DNA of 64,000 bases from Hyaloperonospora brassicae (lineage: Eukaryota > Oomycota > Peronosporomycetes > Peronosporales > Peronosporaceae), in assembly GCA_947650285.1 (NCBI GenBank), contig CANTFL010000634.1, forward strand, positions 1 to 64,000. Reading direction: 5' to 3'. Position numbers and translations under genes: made by a program. The notes below the pieces were generated by a model. It searched no databases and was not told the origin of the DNA. It saw nothing but the letters and a program-made list of their open reading frames with translations. Shown piece after piece: positions 12,734 through 25,330 of the stretch (its first letter is position 1; each line of letters begins with the position of its first letter).

Positions 12734-13383
12734 ATGGGATACAGTGAAGAGCATGGACAGTTCACCGTGATGACCCCAGAGACTGATACGGTGGGGATTG
12801 ACCGCAATAATGCGGATTGTAATCCACTGCAGATAAGTCGTGAAGAGGAGCTGCGGCTTTATCTCTATCGGTTCAAGGATGAATATACACCAAGTTTAGC
12901 CCATATGTGGCACGGACCGTTTCGTGAGGCCGACAAATGTGGAGATCATATCGTTAGACTGGATATTGATGGTAAACCATACAGGTTGTTCTTGATGGTT
13001 CATGTTTCGAAGTTGAAGCATGTCAAGATGTTTCAGGATCGACCAATAATCTGTTTGGCGGTATACGAGATTGATCGAGTGGGCTTTGATGAAGTATTGT
13101 GGCCGGACGATAGCCGGGAAGGAGGTCGAGAGGATGATAAGTTCGAAGAGAAAAGAACAGAAGACGTGCGATCTGTCCGAAAACCACGGGTCGGACGAGT
13201 ACACTGTCCGGCTGGGAAGTGTTGGAACGGCTCCAGCGATCCGACATGGATAGACGAGGGGCAGATGTAAATTGCGTGGATATGTCGCAAGAATATGACC
13301 GTGGTCGACCAAGCCGGAATCGATTCAAGGTGAGGCAATTAGAAGAAGCTGCATCAAGGGTCGAACACCGATATGGAGGTTAG
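12734..13383 (+). pseudogene. Pol 3'-end remnant, array copy 4
   Basis: Same 178-codon integrase C-terminal remnant and tail as the other units. The segment following it, near 14411, carries a GACTTC variant, while the first three junctions have GAATTC. That divides the array into two sub-blocks. Confidence 0.8.
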
Positions 13384-14429
13384 GTGTGGTTGAAGTATGC
13401 AAGGAGGTTGCATATGGATATAAGGCGGTAAAAGCACATGCCGGGAGGCTGTATGTGGCGGAGGATATCGGTTGACGGGTGTGCTAGGAGGTAGCATATG
13501 CTAGGGGAATAGGTTTGATGGGTGTACTTGGAGGTAGTACATGCCAGACGAATGGGATGTTCGTATATGAGTATGGAACTGAATTACCAACTAATTGATG
13601 GAGATCAAGATTGATTTGACATGATTATACAACGATAAAAGATATGATGAACAATGATAATGAAATCTGATGTATTATCATTTTCGAATTCTACCAAGAC
13701 CGGCGATCCAAGTGAAGCAGAATGATCTAACGATCTTGTTCAAACGAATAGCGATCTAAGCCGAGACTTATGATCTGGCGATCCAGGTCGATTGACTGGA
13801 GATACTAGTGGAGCCCAAGTAACTATCGATCTGGTGAAGAATGGGATGGGCTCAACTCAGGCTGTCGATCCGGTCGTCTGTATGGAAAAGTGGAGATATG
13901 GGTCGATCTGGGACTATTAGATTATACCTCCCGTGATCTGGCGCTCTGGACGATAGATCGTGGGCAGGAGACAAAGGCCCGGTGGGTAGTCGATCTGGTG
14001 ATCTTCTGGAGAAAAGTATCGATTCGGCCGGACCAAGATCACTTGGAGACCCAGGTAGATCTGGGACTATTGGAGTGTACCTCCCGGGAACTGGCCATCT
14101 AGACGACGTGTATTGGGATGAAGATAAAGGTCCGGTTGGTCGTCGATCTGTCGATCCCGTGACGATCGATGTCGATCTGGCCTGACCAAGAGGACTTGGA
14201 GACCCAGGCTGATCCGGAACAGTTGGAGTGAGCCCCTCGTGATCTGGCGATCTGGGCAACGGGTCGCGATCCGGAGACAGAAGCGCGGTGGAACCTTATG
14301 AAGAGATCGGCGAGGTGGAGAGGCGTGTCGGAGAGGCCATGAGACGGACTTTAGTGCCTGGATCGAAGTTGATAAGTGACTGGAATGAAACCGATTGCTG
14401 CCCAAACGGACTTCACTACAGGGGGCGGT

Positions 14430-16193
14430 TGTAATAAAGTCACATATCAAATTTTGGGACGTGGATCGGTGACTACCCAGTTAAGGCGTCACTTACTGGT
14501 GGAAATGATGACATTGGACCTAGCGATCCAATAAGAAGATGGAAAGCGATCTCAACGGGGATCGGCGATCCCATCCAACAGTCTACAGATTGATGGATAT
14601 GGATCAATCTGAGACAGAGCGATCTGGGACAAGACGACAAATAGAACGATTTCCATGGAGCGATCTGGGACAAGGATCTGGAACCAGGTGATGCGACATG
14701 ACTCTGTGACGAAGGTGTAACATCCAGCAGATCGGTGACACTCTTTACCAGTGTCTCAAAGGGAGTACTGATTTAGGTTAATTATAGCCCGATCTGGAAG
14801 TGTGGATACTCGTGGGAGTCCAGGGAACTGTTTCAAGACCTGTGGATGGTCTCGTTGATCCAATAAACCCGGGAGGATGATATTGGAGCACGTACGGTAA
14901 ACAGAAAGCTATTTACTGCTGAATTATACCGTACCGATCCTCAACGATCTCTAATTGGACATTAGATCGGTCATGTTCCCTGCTGATTATGGATATATCG
15001 GTGATGGAGCTATTGGATCGTGATAAACATGCTTGATGAAGGTCCAAGAGTGATGCCTCAAGAGAGATTAGACCGAAAGAGCCAGTGGAAGCCGGTCGAA
15101 TTGACGTCGCAAAATGGATTTAGACACATTCGGCATTTGGATACTATTCTGGACTTTTCGGTACTAAAATTGGGTATTTGGTACCATATTTGGAATTTGG
15201 TCCCTTTTTGGTGTCTAGGTACGATATCGGGAGTATTGGCGCTATCTTTGGAGCACAGGTCACGAAATTTCGACACGTGTTCAAGGGGGCGGCCATGCTT
15301 AAAGGTGATATCGACTTGGATAGTGACCTACAGTTTGGAGATAGGCTTAAGGATAGGATGGCTCTTAATTTGGTTGGATAATAAAACAGTTACCGTTTTT
15401 ACATATAACGCACGTCACAGACTTGTCTTCCGGGCAGGATATTTGGCCTCCCGGCGATCAAGAGACTTCGCCGCGCCGTGTTTCGTGTACTCATCTTGGA
15501 TTGTTTGGCCAAGGTGGGGTTAAGGTAACTCAACTCAACTCAAACTGCTGGGGTAGCAGCAAACAACGGTAAAGGAAAAGGATTTTGGTCACAAGATAGC
15601 GAGAAGGCTCAAGTGGTCAGAAGATCTGGACAAGGCGTTCAAGACAAGACCGAGCAAGATCGAAGCGATCTACTAGACATATCGGCGTGTTTCATTTTGG
15701 CGAAACAAGCAACCGATCCGCCCACAGAGCGCACTTCCGTCAAGATCGGCCGATCCCGAGACCAGATTGGACCGATCCCGACGCAAGATCGACGCAAGAT
15801 CGACGCAAGACTATTATTTGCTGAGTGAAGATTTCCGCACAGAGAAGACCCCGATCCCGAAGACGAGAAGAGATCGGTGCGATTCAAGATGGAGATCGCG
15901 ACATCTTCAAAGAGAGATCGCCGCGACTCAAGATCGGGATCGCAGAACCCCCGTTCGTGGTGCGAAGATTTCCGCACCGGAAGCGAACGCTCAACCCCAA
16001 ACCCTCAGCGAGATCGACATCTCCCAAGGCCGTTACGAAGAGCTCAAGCCAGCCCAACCGACGGGTACACAAGGTGATCACAAGGTTATACAGCAAGGCA
16101 CGGATCGGAGTACCCCCTCCGTGAGTCGGCAAGACTGGGCAAGTGGAAGATCGACACTCACTAAAGTAATTTTGTGAGATCGACTTCACCACA
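14430..16193 (+). mobile_element. A-family LTR, array copy 4
   Basis: 1764 bp. Near 15340-15360 it reads GATAGGCTTAAGGATAGG, a variant shared only with copy 7, while other markers match copies 0 and 1. The mixture indicates recombination or gene conversion between units. Confidence 0.85.
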
Positions 16194-16367
16194 CTGTCAC
16201 CTGCTGTGATAGATGCCACCAAGGCTATGAGCTGTGACGCTGTGGAACCCTGTCGATTTGCTAACTTGAACATTGAGGAGGGGGCAAAGGCGATCAAGTA
16301 GGGAAATTCCAGTGGTATTAATCCTGACAGAAAACAGTGCAGTCACCATCATAAAAAAGATACCGAT

Positions 16368-17017
16368 ATGGGATACAGTGAAGAGCATGGACAGTTCACC
16401 GTGATGACCCCAGAGACTGATACGGTGGGGATTGACCGCAATAATGCGGATTGTAATCCACTGCAGATAAGTCGTGAAGAGGAGCTGCGGCTTTATCTCT
16501 ATCGGTTCAAGGATGAATATACACCAAGTTTAGCCCATATGTGGCACGGACCGTTTCGTGAGGCCGACAAATGTGGAGATCATATCGTTAGACTGGATAT
16601 TGATGGTAAACCATACAGGTTGTTCTTGATGGTTCATGTTTCGAAGTTGAAGCATGTCAAGATGTTTCAGGATCGACCAATAATCTGTTTGGCGGTATAC
16701 GAGATTGATCGAGTGGGCTTTGATGAAGTATTGTGGCCGGACGATAGCCGGGAAGGAGGTCGAGAGGATGATAAGTTCGAAGAGAAAAGAACAGAAGACG
16801 TGCGATCTGTCCGAAAACCACGGGTCGGACGAGTACACTGTCCGGCTGGGAAGTGTTGGAACGGCTCCAGCGATCCGACATGGATAGACGAGGGGCAGAT
16901 GTAAATTGCGTGGATATGTCGCAAGAATATGACCGTGGTCGACCAAGCCGGAATCGATTCAAGGTGAGGCAATTAGAAGAAGCTGCATCAAGGGTCGAAC
17001 ACCGATATGGAGGTTAG
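16368..17017 (+). pseudogene. Pol 3'-end remnant, array copy 5
   Basis: Near-identical to the other array copies of the integrase C-terminal remnant. It has no catalytic residues and a frameshift before the chromodomain-like tail. Confidence 0.8.
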
Positions 17018-18063
17018 GTGTGGTTGAAGTATGCAAGGAGGTTGCATATGGATATAAGGCGGTAAAAGCACATGCCGGGAGGCTGTATGTGGCGGAGGAT
17101 ATCGGTTGACGGGTGTGCTAGGAGGTAGCATATGCTAGGGGAATAGGTTTGATGGGTGTACTTGGAGGTAGTACATGCCAGACGAATGGGATGTTCGTAT
17201 ATGAGTATGGAACTGAATTACCAACTAATTGATGGAGATCAAGATTGATTTGACATGATTATACAACGATAAAAGATATGATGAACAATGATAATGAAAT
17301 CTGATGTATTATCATTTTCGAATTCTACCAAGACCGGCGATCCAAGTGAAGCAGAATGATCTAACGATCTTGTTCAAACGAATAGCGATCTAAGCCGAGA
17401 CTTATGATCTGGCGATCCAGGTCGATTGACTGGAGATACTAGTGGAGCCCAAGTAACTATCGATCTGGTGAAGAATGGGATGGGCTCAACTCAGGCTGTC
17501 GATCCGGTCGTCTGTATGGAAAAGTGGAGATATGGGTCGATCTGGGACTATTAGATTATACCTCCCGTGATCTGGCGCTCTGGACGATAGATCGTGGGCA
17601 GGAGACAAAGGCCCGGTGGGTAGTCGATCTGGTGATCTTCTGGAGAAAAGTATCGATTCGGCCGGACCAAGATCACTTGGAGACCCAGGTAGATCTGGGA
17701 CTATTGGAGTGTACCTCCCGGGAACTGGCCATCTAGACGACGTGTATTGGGATGAAGATAAAGGTCCGGTTGGTCGTCGATCTGTCGATCCCGTGACGAT
17801 CGATGTCGATCTGGCCTGACCAAGAGGACTTGGAGACCCAGGCTGATCCGGAACAGTTGGAGTGAGCCCCTCGTGATCTGGCGATCTGGGCAACGGGTCG
17901 CGATCCGGAGACAGAAGCGCGGTGGAACCTTATGAAGAGATCGGCGAGGTGGAGAGGCGTGTCGGAGAGGCCATGAGACGGACTTTAGTGCCTGGATCGA
18001 AGTTGATAAGTGACTGGAATGAAACCGATTGCTGCCCAAACGGACTTCACTACAGGGGGCGGT

Positions 18064-19827
18064 TGTAATAAAGTCACATATCAAATTTTGGGACGTGGAT
18101 CGGTGACTACCCAGTTAAGGCGTCACTTACTGGTGGAAATGATGACATTGGACCTAGCGATCCAATAAGAAGATGGAAAGCGATCTCAACGGGGATCGGC
18201 GATCCCATCCAACAGTCTACAGATTGATGGATATGGATCAATCTGAGACAGAGCGATCTGGGACAAGACGACAAATAGAACGATTTCCATGGAGCGATCT
18301 GGGACAAGGATCTGGAACCAGGTGATGCGACATGACTCTGTGACGAAGGTGTAACATCCAGCAGATCGGTGACACTCTTTACCAGTGTCTCAAAGGGAGT
18401 ACTGATTTAGGTTAATTATAGCCCGATCTGGAAGTGTGGATACCCGTGGGAGTCCAGGGAACTGTTTCAAGACCTGTGGATGGTCTCGTTGATCCAATAA
18501 ACCCGGGAGGATGATATTGGAGCACGTACGGTAAACAGAAAGCTATTTACTGCTGAATTATACCGTACCGATCCTCAACGATCTCTAATTGGACATTAGA
18601 TCGGTCATGTTCCCTGCTGATTATGGATATATCGGTGATGGAGCTATTGGATCGTGATAAACATGCTTGATGAAGGTCCAAGAGTGATGCCTCAAGAGAG
18701 ATTAGACCGAAAGAGCCAGTGGAAGCCGGTCGAATTGACGTCGCAAAATGGATTTAGACACATTCGGCATTTGGATACTATTCTGGACTTTTCGGTACTA
18801 AAATTGGGTATTTGGTACCATATTTGGAATTTGGTCCCTTTTTGGTGTCTAGGTACGATATCGGGAGTATTGGCGCTATCTTTGGAGCACAGGTCACGAA
18901 ATTTCGACACGTGTTCAAGGGGGCGGCCATGCTTAAAGGTGATATCGACTTGGATAGTGACCTACAGTTTGGAGAAGGCTTAAGGATGGGATGGCTCTTA
19001 ATTTGGTTGGATAATAAAACAGTTACCGTTTTTACATATAACGCACGTCACAGACTTGTCTTCCGGGCAGGATATTTGGCCTCCCGGCGATCAAGAGACT
19101 TCGCCGCGCCGTGTTTCGTGTACTCATCTTGGATTGTTTGGCCAAGGTGGGGTTAAGGTAACTCAACTCAACTCAAACTGCTAGGGTAGCAGCAAACAAC
19201 GGTAAAGGAAAAGGATTTTGGTCACAAGATAGCGAGAAGGCTCAAGTGGTCAGAAGATCTGGACAAGGCGTTCAAGACAAGACCGAGCAAGATCGAAGCG
19301 ATCTACTAGACATATCGGCGTGTTTCATTTTGGCGAAACAAGCAACCGATCCGCCCACAGAGCGCACTTCCGTCAAGATCGGCCGATCCCGAGACCAGAT
19401 TGGACCGATCCCGACGCAAGATCGACGCAAGATCGACGCAAGACTATTATTTGCTGAGTGAAGATTTCCGCACAGAGAAGACCCCGACCCCGAAGACGAA
19501 ATCGTGATCGGTGTGGTTCAAGATCAAGATCGCGACATCTCCAAATTAATATCGTCGCGACCCAAGATCGGGATCGCAGAACCCCCGTTCGTGGTGCGAA
19601 GATTTCCGCACCGGAAGCGAACGCTCAACCCCAAACCCTCAGCGAGATCGACATCTCCCAAGGCCGTTACGAAGAGCTCAAGCCAGCCCAACCGACGGGT
19701 ACACAAGGTGATCACAAGGTTATACAGCAAGGCACGGATCGGAGTACCCCCTCCGTGAGTCGGCAAGACTGGGCAAGTGGAAGATCGACACTCACTAAAG
19801 TAATTTTATGAGATCGACTTCACCACA
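18064..19827 (+). mobile_element. A-family LTR, array copy 5, with a divergent patch
   Basis: 1764 bp. Between about 19488 and 19565 it carries a cluster of substitutions found in no other array copy, including GAAATCGTGATCGG and ATTAATATCGTCGCGAC. The rest is near-identical to its neighbours. The patch resembles the corresponding part of the solo LTR near 31180-31240, as expected of a short gene-conversion tract from another LTR lineage. Confidence 0.85.
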
Positions 19828-20001
19828 CTGTCACCTGCTGTGATAGATGCCACCAAGGCTATGAGCTGTGACGCTGTGGAACCCTGTCGATTTGCTAACT
19901 TGAACATTGAGGAGGGGGCAAAGGCGATCAAGTAGGGAAATTCCAGTGGTATTAATCCTGACAGAAAACAGTGCAGTCACCATCATAAAAAAGATACCGA
20001 T

Positions 20002-20651
20002 ATGGGATACAGTGAAGAGCATGGACAGTTCACCGTGATGACCCCAGAGACTGATACGGTGGGGATTGACCGCAATAATGCGGATTGTAATCCACTGCAG
20101 ATAAGTCGTGAAGAGGAGCTGCGGCTTTATCTCTATCGGTTCAAGGATGAATATACACCAAGTTTAGCCCATATGTGGCACGGACCGTTTCGTGAGGCCG
20201 ACAAATGTGGAGATCATATCGTTAGACTGGATATTGATGGTAAACCATACAGGTTGTTCTTGATGGTTCATGTTTCGAAGTTGAAGCATGTCAAGATGTT
20301 TCAGGATCGACCAATAATCTGTTTGGCGGTATACGAGATTGATCGAGTGGGCTTTGATGAAGTATTGTGGCCGGACGATAGCCGGGAAGGAGGTCGAGAG
20401 GATGATAAGTTCGAAGAGAAAAGAACAGAAGACGTGCGATCTGTCCGAAAACCACGGGTCGGACGAGTACACTGTCCGGCTGGGAAGTGTTGGAACGGCT
20501 CCAGCGATCCGACATGGATAGACGAGGGGCAGATGTAAATTGCGTGGATATGTCGCAAGAATATGACCGTGGTCGACCAAGCCGGAATCGATTCAAGGTG
20601 AGGCAATTAGAAGAAGCTGCATCAAGGGTCGAACACCGATATGGAGGTTAG
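20002..20651 (+). pseudogene. Pol 3'-end remnant, array copy 6
   Basis: Same integrase C-terminal remnant and tail as the other units, between LTR copies 5 and 6. Confidence 0.8.
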
Positions 20652-21697
20652 GTGTGGTTGAAGTATGCAAGGAGGTTGCATATGGATATAAGGCGGTAAA
20701 AGCACATGCCGGGAGGCTGTATGTGGCGGAGGATATCGGTTGACGGGTGTGCTAGGAGGTAGCATATGCTAGGGGAATAGGTTTGATGGGTGTACTTGGA
20801 GGTAGTACATGCCAGACGAATGGGATGTTCGTATATGAGTATGGAACTGAATTACCAACTAATTGATGGAGATCAAGATTGATTTGACATGATTATACAA
20901 CGATAAAAGATATGATGAACAATGATAATGAAATCTGATGTATTATCATTTTCGAATTCTACCAAGACCGGCGATCCAAGTGAAGCAGAATGATCTAACG
21001 ATCTTGTTCAAACGAATAGCGATCTAAGCCGAGACTTATGATCTGGCGATCCAGGTCGATTGACTGGAGATACTAGTGGAGCCCAAGTAACTATCGATCT
21101 GGTGAAGAATGGGATGGGCTCAACTCAGGCTGTCGATCCGGTCGTCTGTATGGAAAAGTGGAGATATGGGTCGATCTGGGACTATTAGATTATACCTCCC
21201 GTGATCTGGCGCTCTGGACGATAGATCGTGGGCAGGAGACAAAGGCCCGGTGGGTAGTCGATCTGGTGATCTTCTGGAGAAAAGTATCGATTCGGCCGGA
21301 CCAAGATCACTTGGAGACCCAGGTAGATCTGGGACTATTGGAGTGTACCTCCCGGGAACTGGCCATCTAGACGACGTGTATTGGGATGAAGATAAAGGTC
21401 CGGTTGGTCGTCGATCTGTCGATCCCGTGACGATCGATGTCGATCTGGCCTGACCAAGAGGACTTGGAGACCCAGGCTGATCCGGAACAGTTGGAGTGAG
21501 CCCCTCGTGATCTGGCGATCTGGGCAACGGGTCGCGATCCGGAGACAGAAGCGCGGTGGAACCTTATGAAGAGATCGGCGAGGTGGAGAGGCGTGTCGGA
21601 GAGGCCATGAGACGGACTTTAGTGCCTGGATCGAAGCTGATAAGTGACTGGAATGAAACCGATTGCTGCCCAAACGGACTTCACTACAGGGGGCGGT

Positions 21698-23460
21698 TGT
21701 AATAAAGTCACATATCAAATTTTGGGACGTGGATCGGTGACTACCCAGTTAAGGCGTCACTTACTGGTGGAAATGATGACATTGGACCTAGCGATCCAAT
21801 AAGAAGATGGAAAGCGATCTCAACGGGGATCGGCGATCCCATCCAACAGTCTACAGATTGATGGATATGGATCAATCTGAGACAGAGCGATCTGGGACAA
21901 GACGACAAATAGAACGATTTCCATGGAGCGATCTGGGACAAGGATCTGGAACCAGGTGATGCGACATGACTCTGTGACGAAGGTGTAACATCCAGCAGAT
22001 CGGTGACACTCTTTACCAGTGTCTCAAAGGGAGTACTGATTTAGGTTAATTATAGCCCGATCTGGAAGTGTGGATACCCGTGGGAGTCCAGGGAACTGTT
22101 TCAAGACCTGTGGATGGTCTCGTTGATCCAATAAACCCGGGAGGATGATATTGGAGCACGTACGGTAAACAGAAAGCTATTTACTGCTGAATTATACCGT
22201 ACCGATCCTCAACGATCTCTAATTGGACATTAGATCGGTCATGTTCCCTGCTGATTATGGATATATCGGTGATGGAGCTATTGGATCGTGATAAACATGC
22301 TTGATGAAGGTCCAAGAGTGATGCCTCAAGAGAGATTAGACCGAAAGAGCCAGTGGAAGCCGGTCGAATTGACGTCGCAAAATGGATTTAGACACATTCG
22401 GCATTTGGATACTATTCTGGACTTTTCGGTACTAAAATTGGGTATTTGGTACCATATTTGGAATTTGGTCCCTTTTTGGTGTCTAGGTACGATATCGGGA
22501 GTATTGGCGCTATCTTTGGAGCACAGGTCACGAAATTTCGACACGTGTTCAAGGGGGCGGCCATGCTTAAAGGTGATATCGACTTGGATAGTGACCTACA
22601 GTTTGGAGAAGGCTTAAGGATGGGATGGCTCTTAATTTGGTTGGATAATAAAACAGTTACCGTTTTTACATATAACGCACGTCACAGACTTGTCTTCCGG
22701 GCAGGATATTTGGCCTCCCGGCGATCAAGAGACTTCGCCGCGCCGTGTTTCGTGTACTCATCTTGGATTGTTTGGCCAAGGTGGGGTTAAGGTAACTCAA
22801 CTCAACTCAAACTGCTAGGGTAGCAGCAAACAACGGTAAAGGAAAAGGATTTTGGTCACAAGATAGCGAGAAGGCTCAAGTGGTCAGAAGATCTGGACAA
22901 GGCGTTCAAGACAAGACCGAGCAAGATCGAAGCGATCTACTAGACATATCGGCGTGTTTCATTTTGGCGAAACAAGCAACCGATCCGCCCACAGAGCGCA
23001 CTTCCGTCAAGATCGGCCGATCCCGAGACCAGATTGGACCGATCCCGACGCAAGATCGACGCAAGATCGACGCAAGACTATTATTTGCTGAGTGAAGATT
23101 TCCGCACAGAGAAGACCCCGATCCCGAAGACGAGACGAGATCGGTGCGATTCAAGATGGAGATCGCGACATCTTCAAAGAGAGATCGCCGCGACTCAAGA
23201 TCGGGATCGCAGAACCCCCGTTCGTGGTGCGAAGATTTCCGCACCGGAAGCGAACGCTCAACCCCAAACCCTCAGCGAGATCGACATCTCCCAAGGCCGT
23301 TACGAAGAGCTCAAGCCAGCCCAACCGACGGGTACACAAGGTGATCACAAGGTTATACAGCAAGGCACGGATCGGAGTACCCCCTCCGTGAGTCGGCAAG
23401 ACTGGGCAAGTGGAAGATCGACACTCACTAAAGTAATTTTGTGAGATCGACTTCACCACA
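21698..23460 (+). mobile_element. A-family LTR, array copy 6
   Basis: 1763 bp. It shares the TCTTCAAAGAGAG variant near 23172 with copy 4 and the GAGACGAG variant near 23132 with copy 7, another mosaic combination. Confidence 0.85.
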
Positions 23461-23634
23461 CTGTCACCTGCTGTGATAGATGCCACCAAGGCTATGAGCT
23501 GTGACGCTGTGGAACCCTGTCGATTTGCTAACTTGAACATTGAGGAGGGGGCAAAGGCGATCAAGTAGGGAAATTCCAGTGGTATTAATCCTGACAGAAA
23601 ACAGTGCAGTCACCATCATAAAAAAGATACCGAT

Positions 23635-24284
23635 ATGGGATACAGTGAAGAGCATGGACAGTTCACCGTGATGACCCCAGAGACTGATACGGTGGGGATT
23701 GACCGCAATAATGCGGATTGTAATCCACTGCAGATAAGTCGTGAAGAGGAGCTGCGGCTTTATCTCTATCGGTTCAAGGATGAATATACACCAAGTTTAG
23801 CCCATATGTGGCACGGACCGTTTCGTGAGGCCGACAAATGTGGAGATCATATCGTTAGACTGGATATTGATGGTAAACCATACAGGTTGTTCTTGATGGT
23901 TCATGTTTCGAAGTTGAAGCATGTCAAGATGTTTCAGGATCGACCAATAATCTGTTTGGCGGTATACGAGATTGATCGAGTGGGCTTTGATGAAGTATTG
24001 TGGCCGGACGATAGCCGGGAAGGAGGTCGAGAGGATGATAAGTTCGAAGAGAAAAGAACAGAAGACGTGCGATCTGTCCGAAAACCACGGGTCGGACGAG
24101 TACACTGTCCGGCTGGGAAGTGTTGGAACGGCTCCAGCGATCCGACATGGATAGACGAGGGGCAGATGTAAATTGCGTGGATATGTCGCAAGAATATGAC
24201 CGTGGTCGACCAAGCCGGAATCGATTCAAGGTGAGGCAATTAGAAGAAGCTGCATCAAGGGTCGAACACCGATATGGAGGTTAG
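23635..24284 (+). pseudogene. Pol 3'-end remnant, array copy 7 (last)
   Basis: Last copy of the integrase C-terminal remnant in the array. It is followed by its hairpin cluster, 152-bp repeats and polypurine tract before the terminal LTR. Confidence 0.8.
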
Positions 24285-25330
24285 GTGTGGTTGAAGTATG
24301 CAAGGAGGTTGCATATGGATATAAGGCGGTAAAAGCACATGCCGGGAGGCTGTATGTGGCGGAGGATATCGGTTGACGGGTGTGCTAGGAGGTAGCATAT
24401 GCTAGGGGAATAGGTTTGATGGGTGTACTTGGAGGTAGTACATGCCAGACGAATGGGATGTTCGTATATGAGTATGGAACTGAATTACCAACTAATTGAT
24501 GGAGATCAAGATTGATTTGACATGATTATACAACGATAAAAGATATGATGAACAATGATAATGAAATCTGATGTATTATCATTTTCGAATTCTACCAAGA
24601 CCGGCGATCCAAGTGAAGCAGAATGATCTAACGATCTTGTTCAAACGAATAGCGATCTAAGCCGAGACTTATGATCTGGCGATCCAGGTCGATTGACTGG
24701 AGATACTAGTGGAGCCCAAGTAACTATCGATCTGGTGAAGAATGGGATGGGCTCAACTCAGGCTGTCGATCCGGTCGTCTGTATGGAAAAGTGGAGATAT
24801 GGGTCGATCTGGGACTATTAGATTATACCTCCCGTGATCTGGCGCTCTGGACGATAGATCGTGGGCAGGAGACAAAGGCCCGGTGGGTAGTCGATCTGGT
24901 GATCTTCTGGAGAAAAGTATCGATTCGGCCGGACCAAGATCACTTGGAGACCCAGGTAGATCTGGGACTATTGGAGTGTACCTCCCGGGAACTGGCCATC
25001 TAGACGACGTGTATTGGGATGAAGATAAAGGTCCGGTTGGTCGTCGATCTGTCGATCCCGTGACGATCGATGTCGATCTGGCCTGACCAAGAGGACTTGG
25101 AGACCCAGGCTGATCCGGAACAGTTGGAGTGAGCCCCTCGTGATCTGGCGATCTGGGCAACGGGTCGCGATCCGGAGACAGAAGCGCGGTGGAACCTTAT
25201 GAAGAGATCGGCGAGGTGGAGAGGCGTGTCGGAGAGGCCATGAGACGGACTTTAGTGCCTGGATCGAAGTTGATAAGTGACTGGAATGAAACCGATTGCT
25301 GCCCAAACGGACTTCACTACAGGGGGCGGT

